From Dyella japonica A8 (lineage in GTDB: Bacteria; Pseudomonadota; Gammaproteobacteria; Xanthomonadales; Rhodanobacteraceae): DNA of 64,000 nucleotides. Shown in pieces: positions 24,701 through 33,906 of the stretch; positions within the stretch are counted from its first letter, which is position 1; each line of letters starts with the position of its first letter. The stretch spans positions 3,348,001 through 3,412,000 of the forward strand of contig NZ_CP008884.1 in NCBI RefSeq assembly GCF_000725385.1, written 5' to 3'. The notes beneath the pieces are model-generated. The model worked only from the letters and a program-made list of their open reading frames with translations. It searched no databases and had not been told where the DNA came from. A program made the position numbers and the translations under genes.

Positions 24701-26191
24701 TTACTCGTCCTTGCCACCAGGCACGGTAAGCCCGATGAAACCGCTCTGGTCACCATGACGGACCAGCAGCAGCACCGTATCTCCCGGCTTGGCATCCTTG
24801 GTGGCATCGTGGAAGGCAGCGGCGCTGCCCACCTTCTTCTGGTTGACCATCAGGACCACGTCACCCGGCTGCAAGCCGGCGCGGGCGGCGGCCGAGCCGG
24901 TCACGTTGCTGATGCCCACACCCTCGCCCGCCTTGAGGCCGAGCTGCTGACGGGTGTCGCTGTCCAGATCCTGAACCGCCAGCCCCAGTGCGCTGGCACC
25001 GGCACGGGCGGCAGGCTGGGCACTGTCATTGGAAGCCAGGGCGGCCTTCTGGTCGCGCGGCGTTTCAGCCACGGTGACCGCCACATTCTCCTTCTTGCCA
25101 TCGCGCAGGATTTCCACGCTGGCCTTCGTGCCCGGTGGCGTCTGACCCACCAGCGGAGGCAGGTCGGCGCTCGAATTGATGGACTGGCCGTTGTAGGCAA
25201 GGATCACATCACCCGGACGGATGCCCGCCTTCTCGGCAGCACTGCCCTTGCTCACCTGGGTCACGGCGGCGCCGGTCGCATTGTCGAGCTTGAGCGCCTT
25301 GACCATGTCATCGGTGACCTGCTGCACCATCACGCCCAACTGGCCGCGGGAGACATAACCCTTTTCCTTGATCTGCTTGACCACGTTCATGGCCACGTCG
25401 ATCGGAATGGAAAAGGCCACACCCTGGTAACCGCCGGTATTGGAATAGATCTGCGAATTGACGCCGACCACGCGCCCCTGCAGGTCGAACAGCGGGCCAC
25501 CTGAATTGCCGCGATTGATCGGCACGTCGGTCTGGATGAACGAGGTGTACGGCTGATCCTGGCTACCCAGGTTGCGCCCCACGGCACTGACGATGCCCTG
25601 CGTCACGGTGTAGTCGAAGCCAAACGGCGAACCGATCGCCAGCACCCACTGACCAGGCTTGAGCGAACGGGAGTCGCCAATGCTGACGGCGGGCAGGCCG
25701 CCCTTGGCGTCGACCTTCAGCAGCGCGATGTCGTACTGCGGATCGCTGCCGACCACCTTGGCGGTCAGCACGCGACGGTCCTGCAGGCGCACCGTGACCG
25801 TGTCGGCGCCACCCACTACATGCGTGTTGGTGAGCACGTAACCATCGGGCGAGATGATGAAGCCGGAGCCGAGCGAGGTGCGTTGCTGCTCTTCCGGCGA
25901 GGGCATCATCGGCATACCGAAGAATCGCCGGAAGATGTCCTGCGGATCATCGCTGTCGTCGTCGCCCGGCGCGCCGGGCATGGCGCGCGAACCCGCCCGG
26001 GCCTTCGGCTGCTTCTTGCCGCTGGACTTGGCCTCCACGTGCACGACTGCCGGCGCGTTCTTCTGCACGATGCCGGTGAAATCGGGCAATCCGGACATCG
26101 CGGGCGCCGCGGCCTGCGCCTGCACGCCACCGACCAGCGCCAGACTCATCACCAGGGCACACGACAGCGTACGCAAAGCAAGTCGATTCAT
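24701..26191 (-). CDS. mucD: Periplasmic serine protease MucD/DegP family
   Basis: The 496-residue precursor has a cleavable signal peptide (AQAAA near residue 29), a trypsin-like protease domain and two PDZ domains (about 275-370 and 400-490). The catalytic triad is His124 (TNTHVVGG), Asp154 (YDIALLK) and Ser230 (GNSGGP). It degrades or refolds misfolded envelope proteins. It is the third gene after rpoE and rseA on the same strand, so it is probably part of the sigma-E regulon. The ATG at 26191 has an ideal AAGGAG site. The Q-linker insert at 55-85 is lysine- and aspartate-rich. Confidence 0.94.
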   Translation of the reverse strand: MNRLALRTLSCALVMSLALVGGVQAQAAAPAMSGLPDFTGIVQKNAPAVVHVEAKSSGKKQPKARAGSRAMPGAPGDDDSDDPQDIFRRFFGMPMMPSPEEQQRTSLGSGFIISPDGYVLTNTHVVGGADTVTVRLQDRRVLTAKVVGSDPQYDIALLKVDAKGGLPAVSIGDSRSLKPGQWVLAIGSPFGFDYTVTQGIVSAVGRNLGSQDQPYTSFIQTDVPINRGNSGGPLFDLQGRVVGVNSQIYSNTGGYQGVAFSIPIDVAMNVVKQIKEKGYVSRGQLGVMVQQVTDDMVKALKLDNATGAAVTQVSKGSAAEKAGIRPGDVILAYNGQSINSSADLPPLVGQTPPGTKASVEILRDGKKENVAVTVAETPRDQKAALASNDSAQPAARAGASALGLAVQDLDSDTRQQLGLKAGEGVGISNVTGSAAARAGLQPGDVVLMVNQKKVGSAAAFHDATKDAKPGDTVLLLVRHGDQSGFIGLTVPGGKDE

Positions 26192-26300
26192 GCACGTCTC
26201 CTTCAACGCTTCAGACACACCAAGACCGCCCGCGTGACGGGCGGGCCTGGACGGATGACTGGGGAACAACCAGGCCGCGGCAAGCACACACGGCCATGGA

Positions 26301-26951
26301 TCATTGTGGATCGGCGGCTGCCTGCGAGGGCTGCTGATCGGGGTGGATCAACAGCAGGTACCGGCCATCGCCATTGCTGACCGCCGGGTAGCGGGCCACC
26401 CGGTACGGGGTCAGGCTGTTGCTGGAGTACAGCAAGGTGCTGTTGTCACCCTCCAGCGTGGCCGAGGCCTGCTGGCTGATCTTGTAGGGAACTTCGGAAT
26501 AGACATTGAGGCCGGGCGGCGCCACGGCGGGCGACTCCGAGCGGCTCGCCTGTGCGGTGCTGCTTTCCAGGGTCGTGGCCGTCGGGGCCGATGCCATCCG
26601 TGCCGCGGGGTGGTCCGCACCCTGCCCGGCCGGCTGCGCCACCATCAGCGCTGCCACGGCGACGCCGGCAGCGATGGCGCCACCCGCCGACCAGTGCAGC
26701 CAATGCCGGCGCTTGCCACGCTGGGCCACCACGCCCTCCTGCTCGATGGCCAGCATCACCCGGGAGGCGAAGCCATCGGAGGCCAGTGGGGACAGCTCAT
26801 GACGCAGGCCGTCCCGGGCCACGTGATAGCGCGACCATGCCTGCTGGAGCGAGGCATCGTGGTCGAGCCGGCGCAACAGAAAGCGCAGCTCTTCCTTCGA
26901 CAACTCGCCGTCCATGCCGGCGGAAAGGTTTTCGCGTTGATTATCAGTCAT
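26301..26951 (-). CDS. rseA: Anti-sigma-E factor, RseA/MucA type
   Basis: The 216-residue protein has the RseA N-terminal domain (residues 1-75: LSAGMDGELSKEELRFLLRRL and WSRYHVARDGLR), one transmembrane helix (about 87-106) and a periplasmic tail of about 110 residues. The N-domain should hold RpoE at the membrane until DegS/RseP-type proteolysis releases it. Its ATG overlaps the rpoE stop as ATGA. No rseB/mucB gene follows; mucD comes next instead. Confidence 0.92.
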   Translation of the reverse strand: MTDNQRENLSAGMDGELSKEELRFLLRRLDHDASLQQAWSRYHVARDGLRHELSPLASDGFASRVMLAIEQEGVVAQRGKRRHWLHWSAGGAIAAGVAVAALMVAQPAGQGADHPAARMASAPTATTLESSTAQASRSESPAVAPPGLNVYSEVPYKISQQASATLEGDNSTLLYSSNSLTPYRVARYPAVSNGDGRYLLLIHPDQQPSQAAADPQ

Positions 26952-27544
26952 GGGTTCTTGCCCTCGCGGTCCGACAGGAGTGGCCGCAATTTCTCATCGA
27001 TAGCTTCGCGCGCCCGAAAAATACGTGAACGTACCGTACCGATCGGACAACCCATCGCCTCGGCGATTTCCTCGTAACTGAGGCCGTCCACTTCACGCAA
27101 GGTGATCGCGGTCCGCAATTCCTCAGGCAGCCCTTGGACAGTGGAAAACACCGTTTGTTCAATTTCCTGTCGCATGAGTTCGCGCTCGGGGGTGGCGCTC
27201 TCGTGCATGCGGTCCGCACCGGGCACGAAAGCGGCATCGTCGATGGCGATGTCGTCGGCGGGCGGGCGGCGCCCCAGGGCCACCAGATGGTTCTTGGCCG
27301 TGTTCACCGCAATTTTGTACAGCCAGGTATAGAAAGCGCTCTCGCCACGGAAGGACCCGATGGCCCGCCAGGCGCGGATAAAGGCCTCCTGGGCCACGTC
27401 TTCACATTCGGCGTAATTCTTCACATAGCGGGAAACCAGGCCCACGACCTTGTGCTGGTACTTGCGCACCAGCACATCGAAGGCCCGTTTGTCCCCCTGT
27501 TGGACGCGCTCGACCAGCGCACTGTCCAGTTCGTTTTCGCCCAT
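26948..27544 (-). CDS. rpoE: Envelope-stress sigma factor RpoE (sigma-E/AlgU)
   Basis: The 198-residue ECF sigma factor has sigma-2 with YVKNYAECEDVAQEAFIRAW and FYTWLYKIAVNTAKNHL, and sigma-4 with LSYEEIAEAMGCPIGTVRSR, closely matching RpoE/AlgU. The start at 27544 has GAAGGAG nine bases upstream; an ATG at 27574 is less well placed. It is followed by rseA and mucD. A consensus sigma-E promoter upstream indicates autoregulation. Confidence 0.96.
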   Translation of the reverse strand: MGENELDSALVERVQQGDKRAFDVLVRKYQHKVVGLVSRYVKNYAECEDVAQEAFIRAWRAIGSFRGESAFYTWLYKIAVNTAKNHLVALGRRPPADDIAIDDAAFVPGADRMHESATPERELMRQEIEQTVFSTVQGLPEELRTAITLREVDGLSYEEIAEAMGCPIGTVRSRIFRAREAIDEKLRPLLSDREGKNP

Positions 27545-27610
27545 CCGGGCCATCTCCTTCGTCGATGCTGCCACGCGCCCCGGGATGCCTTGAGGATGGA
27601 AGCGGACTGC

Positions 27611-27637
27611 TCAGACAAGAACGACGCGTTCTAGTTC
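27611..27637 (-). promoter_or_regulatory. Sigma-E promoter of rpoE
   Basis: On the minus strand, GAACTA (27637-27632) and GTCTGA (27616-27611) are separated by 15 bases, matching the sigma-E consensus GAACTT-N15/16-GTCTGA. Initiation would fall near 27604, giving a leader of about 60 bases to the rpoE ATG. Confidence 0.8.
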
Positions 27638-27816
27638 AGCAAGCTTCATCCCGGGACGGCAAGTGCGCCTGCGGCGCCACCGATGGTGGAAACGCACGGG
27701 TGCCCACATGGCGCACCTGACATGGCGAACGGGCCACCACCACCCCAGGCGCGCGGCCCACGGGCGCATCAGGCGCCCTTCCCTAGAAGTATGGGGGCCA
27801 GCGCGGCCCATGCAAG

Positions 27817-30375
27817 TCAGGCTGCAGTATCGCCGATCCCGGCGAGCAGGCGCTGGCGTTCGAGCAGCAGCTTTTCGAAGGCCGGCTGCGGCAGCGGGCG
27901 GCAGAACAGGTAGCCCTGCAACTCGTCGCAATGGTTGGCGCGCAGGAACTCCATGTGCTGTTCGGTCTCCACGCCTTCGGCCACCACGCCCCGCTTCAGG
28001 CGGTGCGCCATCTCGATGGTGGCGCGCACGATGGCCTCGTCGTCCGGATCCACGCCGATGTTCCTGACGAAGCTCTGATCGATCTTGATGCGCTCGGCCG
28101 GCAGCTTGCGCAGGTAGTCCAGCGAGGCGGCCCCGGTGCCGAAGTCGTCGATGGCGATGCGCACGCCCAGGCGATGCAGGCCCTGCAGGTTCTCCACCAG
28201 GTTGGGCGCCGCCTTGATACTGATGCTCTCGGTGATCTCCATCTCGAGCAGGTTGGCGTCCAGCCCGCTCTCGTCGAGCGCCGCGGCCACCACCTCCAGC
28301 AGGTTCGGCTGCATCAGCTGCACGGCGGACAGGTTCACGCCCAGGCGCAAACCCAGGCCGAACCGGCGCTCCCATTCCTGGGCATGCCGGCACGCCGCGC
28401 GCAACACCCACTCGCCGATGGAAACGATCAGGCCGGTTTCCTCGGCCAGCGGAATGAAGAACCCGGGGCCGATGAAGCCCAGCTCGGGATGCTCCCAGCG
28501 CACCAGCGCCTCCATCCCCACGATGTCTTCGGTGACGGCATCCACCTGGGGCTGATAGAACACGCGCAGCTCGCCCTTGTGCTCGGCGTGCCGCAGGCCG
28601 GACTTCAGGGCAAGGTTCTGCTGCTGGGACTGCTCGGCGCTGCCTTCGAAGATCTGGTAGTTGTTGCGGCCCAGGCTCTTGGCCGCATACATCGCCTCGT
28701 CCGCGTGCTTGAGCAGGATGTCGGCGTCAGGCGCATCGTCGGGGAAGAAGCTCACACCGATGGAGGCGGTGACCTGCAGCTCGGTGCCATCGTCGATGCG
28801 CAACGGCGCGCCCATCACCTGCACGATCTTTTCGGCGATGCGCAACACGTCCTCGTTCTTGACGATATGCCGCAGGATGACCACAAACTCATCGCCGGCG
28901 TAGCGCGCCACGGTATCGGACGAGCGCACAGTGCCGCGCAGTCGCTGCGTGGTGGTGAGCAGCACCTGATCGCCCACGGCATGGCCGAGCGTATCGTTGA
29001 TGGTCTTGAAGCGGTCAAGGTCGACGAACAGCAAGGCGAAGCACTCGCCGGTGCGGTTGGCTTCGCGGATGACCGTATCGAGGCGGTCGTTGAACAGCAG
29101 GCGATTGGGCAAGCCCGTCAGCGCATCGAGCAGGCCCTCGGCACGCCCCTGCTCACGCGTGTGCCGCAATTCGAGCGCGTGGCCGAATCGCGATGCCGCA
29201 CAGCGCAGCACGGGTTGCACGATGGCCAGCGAAGGCAGCGGCTGACGGGTGCCGATCAGCAGCGCACCCAGCACGGTGCGGCGTTCATCCTGCAAGGGCC
29301 AGCCGGCAAAGCCGGCAAGGCCGAGCTGGGCCAGCAGCGGGTCCATCGGCGCCAGTCGTGCCGCGTCCGCCTGGTGCAGCATGGCCTGCCCCGACAACAC
29401 GAGCCGCAACGAACTCTGCAGATGCGGCCCCGGCCACAGCTGCTCGTCGCCGCGCCAGTACTGCACCAGCTGCACAGGGGCGCCGCCCTCATCGGGGCGG
29501 GCTGCCCATACAGCCACGTAATCCAGACCCATTTCCTCGTACAGCAGGCGGGCGGCCTCGGCGATTCCTTCGTCGCCACTGCCGGAACCGAACATGCGCG
29601 CGAGCATGGCCAGCGCCACTTCGGCCCGTGCACTGGCGCGGTCGCTGCGGAACATCAGCGCAACGGCGTCTTTGCCGGCATGGCGCACGGCGCGCGCACT
29701 GGCTTCGCCCGAATCCGCGCCGCGCGACGAGCGACGCCGCCCCGCGTGCCACTGGCGCGAACCTTCGGCAATCACCTGCTCGACCGTTCCGTCGGTGACG
29801 GCCAGGAGCTCCTTGACGGGGCGCCCTCGCAGTTCGTGGTCACCCAGCCCACTGTTGCGCGCAACTGCCGGGCTGTAATCGACCAGCCGGCCGCGGGCCG
29901 GGTCGACAATCAGCCACTCGGCATCCACCTCGTCAAAGGCGAACCGATAATCACCACCGCCCGGCCCCGATGCATCGCCGTCCGCCTCGGAACGCGCCGA
30001 CATGCGATGCACGCGCTGCCAGCGGGAGAGAAGTTCGTGCTCGATCTGCGAGGCATACAGCCAGTCGGCGATGCCGGCCGGCAGCACGTTCGGCCGGAGC
30101 ACGGCATCGTCGTCCAGCACGGCGAGGATCGGCGCACCGACGCAGGCAGGCACGCCGCGCAGCACCTCGATGCCCGCCATGCCGTCGCGGCCATCGCCAT
30201 CGAAGACGATGACGATCAGCGCCAACGGCGGCCGGCCCTCCAGCAGGATGCCGGCGTGCGTGACATCGCGCGCAGAGTGCACGACGAAATGCCCGTCACG
30301 ATCAAAGGTATCGAACAGGGCCCGGCGCAGCTCACGCTGTGCCGCAACAACGAGGATGCCGGCAGGACTGGCCAT
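27817..30375 (-). CDS. GGDEF/EAL cyclic-di-GMP protein with N-terminal pseudo-receiver
   Basis: The 852-residue protein appears cytoplasmic. Domains in order: a receiver-like fold (1-120) in which the acidic pocket is missing (ILVVAAQRE), a PAS-like region (about 145-250), a GAF-like region (about 255-400), GGDEF (about 410-575) and EAL (about 590-845). The diguanylate cyclase motif is AGDEF at 493-497, usually still active. The EAL domain has E622-A-L, NLSAVQL, EITES, IDDFGTG, KIDQSFV and AEGVET, all the metal-binding and catalytic residues, so phosphodiesterase activity is expected. It is preceded by a 166-residue partner gene whose TGA lies one base before its ATG. Confidence 0.9.
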   Translation of the reverse strand: MASPAGILVVAAQRELRRALFDTFDRDGHFVVHSARDVTHAGILLEGRPPLALIVIVFDGDGRDGMAGIEVLRGVPACVGAPILAVLDDDAVLRPNVLPAGIADWLYASQIEHELLSRWQRVHRMSARSEADGDASGPGGGDYRFAFDEVDAEWLIVDPARGRLVDYSPAVARNSGLGDHELRGRPVKELLAVTDGTVEQVIAEGSRQWHAGRRRSSRGADSGEASARAVRHAGKDAVALMFRSDRASARAEVALAMLARMFGSGSGDEGIAEAARLLYEEMGLDYVAVWAARPDEGGAPVQLVQYWRGDEQLWPGPHLQSSLRLVLSGQAMLHQADAARLAPMDPLLAQLGLAGFAGWPLQDERRTVLGALLIGTRQPLPSLAIVQPVLRCAASRFGHALELRHTREQGRAEGLLDALTGLPNRLLFNDRLDTVIREANRTGECFALLFVDLDRFKTINDTLGHAVGDQVLLTTTQRLRGTVRSSDTVARYAGDEFVVILRHIVKNEDVLRIAEKIVQVMGAPLRIDDGTELQVTASIGVSFFPDDAPDADILLKHADEAMYAAKSLGRNNYQIFEGSAEQSQQQNLALKSGLRHAEHKGELRVFYQPQVDAVTEDIVGMEALVRWEHPELGFIGPGFFIPLAEETGLIVSIGEWVLRAACRHAQEWERRFGLGLRLGVNLSAVQLMQPNLLEVVAAALDESGLDANLLEMEITESISIKAAPNLVENLQGLHRLGVRIAIDDFGTGAASLDYLRKLPAERIKIDQSFVRNIGVDPDDEAIVRATIEMAHRLKRGVVAEGVETEQHMEFLRANHCDELQGYLFCRPLPQPAFEKLLLERQRLLAGIGDTAA

Positions 30376-30376
30376 G

Positions 30377-30877
30377 TCAGAGCATCCAGCGGCCGTCGCG
30401 CAGACGCGGGCGCTGCGCCGGCTTGGGCTGGCAACTCAGGCGCACCAGCACATCGTTGAAGCTCGCCACCAGCGATTCCGCGGGATCGAGCAGGACAACG
30501 CGGCGAATGTGCCCGGTGGTGGCGCGTGCCAGCTGACGCAACAGGGTCGCATCCGCCATGGGCAGCGGCATGGGCAGCCCCTGCAGCAGGTAGATGCCGA
30601 AATGATTGCTCTGAAGCATGTAGCGCAAGGCGATATTGAGTCGCTGCGAACCGGGTAGCGCGACGTGTTCCTCGCGCAGGTTGCCCAGACCCAGCTCCGG
30701 ATTCCACAGATAGACGGCCTGGCCGCTACGGCGAACCAGGGGGCGCAGCTCGGCGACCAGGCCAACCGCCTCGCCACCCTCGAGGGCGATCAGGTTGCTC
30801 CGGGCAGCCAGGATGCGCTCGAGGATGTCGGCGCCGGTCTGGACGGGACTGGCAGGGGGGGCGATCGACGTATTCAT
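30377..30877 (-). CDS. Uncharacterised protein co-encoded with the GGDEF/EAL protein
   Basis: I do not recognise an assigned function. The 166-residue protein has no signal peptide or membrane segment. It reads as alternating strands and helices: ERILAARSNLIALEGG, a strand AVYLWNPELG, GIYLLQGLPM and RRVVLLDP. This order loosely resembles the N-terminal Rossmann-like domain of Ycf46-type AAA proteins, but there is no Walker A lysine, so it would not be an ATPase; this is an inference. The last 16 residues are basic. It is translated immediately before the c-di-GMP protein (one base between the TGA and the next ATG), so a regulatory partnership is plausible. Confidence 0.7.
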   Translation of the reverse strand: MNTSIAPPASPVQTGADILERILAARSNLIALEGGEAVGLVAELRPLVRRSGQAVYLWNPELGLGNLREEHVALPGSQRLNIALRYMLQSNHFGIYLLQGLPMPLPMADATLLRQLARATTGHIRRVVLLDPAESLVASFNDVLVRLSCQPKPAQRPRLRDGRWML

Positions 30878-31081
30878 GCCGGACTAAATTACGTGTTCCA
30901 AGGGACTTCGCAAAGGGCGGAGCCAAGCCTCGCCGGAAACCGGCCTGCGTTTCATGCGGCAGCGCACAGCTCGCGTTTTTACGGGGCGTTCATCCAGGCC
31001 TGGAAGCCCCTTTTCCCCGTCTCGCAATCCTCGCTACGGGAGGGTATGGTGCATGGCTTCGTGGCCATATTTCCTACCCCC

Positions 31082-33181
31082 ATGTTCGAAGGATTGCGCT
31101 TCAATCATTGGAAGACGAGCCTGGATGACAGCGGCATCGTCACCCTGTCCCTCGACCGGGCCGGCAGCAACGTCAACGCCATTTCCCGCGACGTGCTGGA
31201 CGAGCTGGGCCAGATCGTCGAGCGCCTGGCCATTGAAAAGCCGGCCGGCGTGCTGATCCACTCGGCCAAGCCTTTTGGCTTTGCCGTGGGCGCCGACATC
31301 AAGGAATTCGTCACCTATGCCCAGCAGGGCACGGTGCTGGAGAACATCGAAAACGGCCAGCGCGTCTACGAATCGCTGGCCCGCCTTCCCTGTCCCACCG
31401 TGGCGGCCATCCACGGCGCCTGCATGGGCGGCGGCACGGAACTGATCCTGGCGTGTCGCCAGCGCATTGCCGCGGACGACGACAAGACCCGGATTGGCCT
31501 GCCCGAAGTCATGCTGGGCATCCATCCCGGCTGGGGCGGCACGGCCCGTCTGCCGCGCCTTATCGGCGCCACTGACGCGCTGCCGGTCATGCTGACCGGC
31601 AAAGCCTTGTCCGCCAAGCGCGCGCTGGCGCTGGGAGTGGTTGACCGGCTGGCACCGCCGGCCGAGTTGCTTGCGGAAGCGCGCGCCCTGCTGCGCCGCC
31701 CGCACGCCCGTCCGTTCGCCCTGCGGGCCAAGGCCTGGGCAAGCAATACCTGGCTGGCACGGCAGATCCTCGCGCCCATGGTCATCAAGCAGACGGCAGC
31801 CAAGGTACGCAAGGAGCATTACCCTGCCCCGTTCGCCCTGATCGACGTCTGGAAGCGTGGCAGTTCCAGCATCCAGCAGCGCCTCAAGCTGGAGGCACGC
31901 TCGGTGGCCAAACTGGCCGAAACCTCCACGGCGCAGAACCTCATCCGCATCTTCTTCCTGCAGGAACGCCTGAAGGGTCAGGGCAGCGGCATCGACCACG
32001 GCATCAAGCACGTGCATGTCGTGGGCGCTGGCGTGATGGGTGGCGACATTGCCGCCTGGGCCGCGCTCAAGGGCTTCGAGGTGACTCTGCAGGATCGCGA
32101 GATGAAGTTCATCCAGCCCGCGCTGGATCGCGCCCGCGAGCTGTACGAAAAAAAGCTCAAGACCGCCGACAAGGTGGAAGCCACGGCCCGCCGCCTGCGC
32201 GCGGACGTCGAGGGCAAGGGCGTGGCCACAGCCGACCTCGCCATCGAAGCGATCTTCGAGAACGCTGACGCGAAGAAGGCGCTGTACGCCACCATCGAGC
32301 CGCAGTTCCAGTCCAACGAACTGCTTGCCACCAACACCTCGAGCATTCCGCTGGACGAGCTTCGCGTGGGCCTGAAGGCGCCGCAGCGATTCCTCGGCCT
32401 GCACTTCTTCAACCCGGTGGCGCAGATGCCGCTGGTGGAAGTGGTGCGCCACGATCAACTGGACGCCGACGCCGAAAAGCGCGCCCTCGCCTTCTGCAAG
32501 GCCATCGGCAAGCTGCCCGTGGCCGTGAAGGGCACGCCGGGTTTCCTGGTCAATCGCATCCTGATGCCCTACCTGCTGGAAGCCATGCGCCTCTACAGCG
32601 AAGGCGTGCCGGGCCCCGTGCTCGACAGGGAGGCCAAGAAGTTCGGCATGCCGATGGGACCGATCGAACTGGCCGACACGGTGGGGCTGGACGTATGCGC
32701 CTCGGTCGGCAAGGAACTCGCCCCTTTCCTTGGCCTGGAGCTGCCGCCCGGCCTCGAAGACAAGCTTGCCGCCGGCAAGCGTGGCAAGAAGGATGGCCAG
32801 GGCATCTACGTGTGGCAGGACGGCAAGCCGCAGAAGCCGGAGGTCGACCCCGACTACGCCGTGCCTGCCGATCTGCAGGACCGCATGATCCTCCCCATGG
32901 TCAACGAGGCTGTCGCCTGCCTTGCCGACAACGTGGTCGATGATGCCGAACTGCTCGATGCCGGCGTGATCTTCGGCACCGGCTTCGCGCCGTTTCGTGG
33001 CGGCCCGATCCAGTACGTGCGCAGCGAAGGTGCCACCGTCGTCAAGGGCAAGCTGGAGCGTCTCGCCCAGCGTTACGGCGAGCGCTTTGCCCCGAAGAGC
33101 GACTGGGATCTGCCAACGCTGACCAAGAGTGGTTTCGACCTGCCAACCACCGAGCCCCAGGACGCCGGCGTGGAAGCCTGA
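31082..33181 (+). CDS. Fatty-acid beta-oxidation multifunctional protein (enoyl-CoA hydratase / 3-hydroxyacyl-CoA dehydrogenase)
   Basis: The 699-residue FadB/FadJ-type alpha subunit has an N-terminal crotonase domain with an ADIKEF oxyanion loop and CMGGGTELILAC, and catalytic glutamates in GLPEVMLGIHPGWGG. A 3-hydroxyacyl-CoA dehydrogenase follows with the NAD loop VVGAGVMGGDIA, the TNTSSIPL segment and HFFNPVAQMPLVEVV. It hydrates enoyl-CoA and oxidises 3-hydroxyacyl-CoA. The thiolase partner is not in the window. Start choice: the ATG at 31082 gives the family N-terminus (FEGLRF). A GGGAGGG site sits further up and better suits a GTG at 31049, adding 11 residues. A strong terminator follows directly, so it is monocistronic. 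Confidence 0.9.
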   Translation: MFEGLRFNHWKTSLDDSGIVTLSLDRAGSNVNAISRDVLDELGQIVERLAIEKPAGVLIHSAKPFGFAVGADIKEFVTYAQQGTVLENIENGQRVYESLARLPCPTVAAIHGACMGGGTELILACRQRIAADDDKTRIGLPEVMLGIHPGWGGTARLPRLIGATDALPVMLTGKALSAKRALALGVVDRLAPPAELLAEARALLRRPHARPFALRAKAWASNTWLARQILAPMVIKQTAAKVRKEHYPAPFALIDVWKRGSSSIQQRLKLEARSVAKLAETSTAQNLIRIFFLQERLKGQGSGIDHGIKHVHVVGAGVMGGDIAAWAALKGFEVTLQDREMKFIQPALDRARELYEKKLKTADKVEATARRLRADVEGKGVATADLAIEAIFENADAKKALYATIEPQFQSNELLATNTSSIPLDELRVGLKAPQRFLGLHFFNPVAQMPLVEVVRHDQLDADAEKRALAFCKAIGKLPVAVKGTPGFLVNRILMPYLLEAMRLYSEGVPGPVLDREAKKFGMPMGPIELADTVGLDVCASVGKELAPFLGLELPPGLEDKLAAGKRGKKDGQGIYVWQDGKPQKPEVDPDYAVPADLQDRMILPMVNEAVACLADNVVDDAELLDAGVIFGTGFAPFRGGPIQYVRSEGATVVKGKLERLAQRYGERFAPKSDWDLPTLTKSGFDLPTTEPQDAGVEA

Positions 33182-33202
33182 TCGTTTCCCGTTGCTCCAT
33201 GA

Positions 33203-33230
33203 AAAACGCCCGGCACATGCCGGGCGTTTT
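33203..33230 (+). terminator. Bidirectional terminator between the fadB-like and yaiL-like genes
   Basis: A 13-bp inverted repeat (33203-33215 with 33218-33230; the innermost pairs probably open into a small loop) has A tracts on the left and T tracts on the right, so it can end transcripts from both convergent genes. Confidence 0.85.
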
Positions 33231-33255
33231 CGTTGGAGCGCTCAATGGATCGCGC

Positions 33256-33864
33256 TTACCACATCAGGTCATCGGGCACGCCATCTTCGCCGACACTACC
33301 CTCGCTGCCGGGGGTGACCAGCAAGGCGATCTGGTTCGGGTCGATGGCACTGACCTGCTCGGCCAGCTCGCGAGTCACCACCAGATAACGCCCCTGTTGC
33401 TGCACCACGCCCAGCTCGCCGGCATTGATCGCCTTGAGCTGATCAGCATCCACGTGTACGCGGCGAATCTTGCCGCCGTATTCGAAGTGGCGGACATGGT
33501 CGACGTCCGGCTTGTTCAACGTCTTGCCCTCCAGCAACTGCTGGATCTTCAACTTGCGCTCTCGGCGCACACGCGCCTCTTCGGCGGCGGCCTGCTCGGC
33601 GCGCTTGCGCTCGTTGGCCTCGGTCTGTGCGCGGATCGCGTAAGCCTTGGCCAGATCGATCTCGTCCTGGCTCTTGCCACTGCCCTTGCCGGCAAATGAC
33701 TGGCCCTGGGGCTTGTGTTGCCCAGGCTTGCCGCCCTTGGACGGTGAGCCGCCATGGCGCTGCGGGAAGGGCTTACCCCCCTGCGGCGCCGACGGACGCT
33801 TTTCTTCGCGGACCTGTTTGACGATACCGCTCTTGAGCAGTTGATCGCGCAGGGATTCGGCCAT
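33256..33864 (-). CDS. DUF2058 (YaiL-like) protein
   Basis: The 202-residue cytoplasmic protein starts with the family signature ESLRDQLLKSGIV. It has a basic, glycine/glutamine-rich low-complexity stretch (about 22-65), a charged coiled-coil-like helix (ERKRAEQAAAEEARVRRERK) and a conserved C-terminal part with HVRHFEYGGKIRRVHV. YaiL/DUF2058 proteins are nucleoprotein- or polysome-associated in proteomic work, but the role is unknown. The charged, low-complexity sequence fits nucleic-acid binding. It is convergent with the fadB-like gene. Confidence 0.8.
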   Translation of the reverse strand: MAESLRDQLLKSGIVKQVREEKRPSAPQGGKPFPQRHGGSPSKGGKPGQHKPQGQSFAGKGSGKSQDEIDLAKAYAIRAQTEANERKRAEQAAAEEARVRRERKLKIQQLLEGKTLNKPDVDHVRHFEYGGKIRRVHVDADQLKAINAGELGVVQQQGRYLVVTRELAEQVSAIDPNQIALLVTPGSEGSVGEDGVPDDLMW

Positions 33865-33906
33865 GGTTGAAACTCGCTTGCGTCGTGCTGATACGGAAGG
33901 TGGCAA

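Noticed and set aside
27931..30459. 842-codon plus-strand frame opposite the GGDEF/EAL gene
   Set aside because: Antisense shadow; His/Gln-rich composition without motifs, against clear GGDEF and EAL motifs on the other strand.
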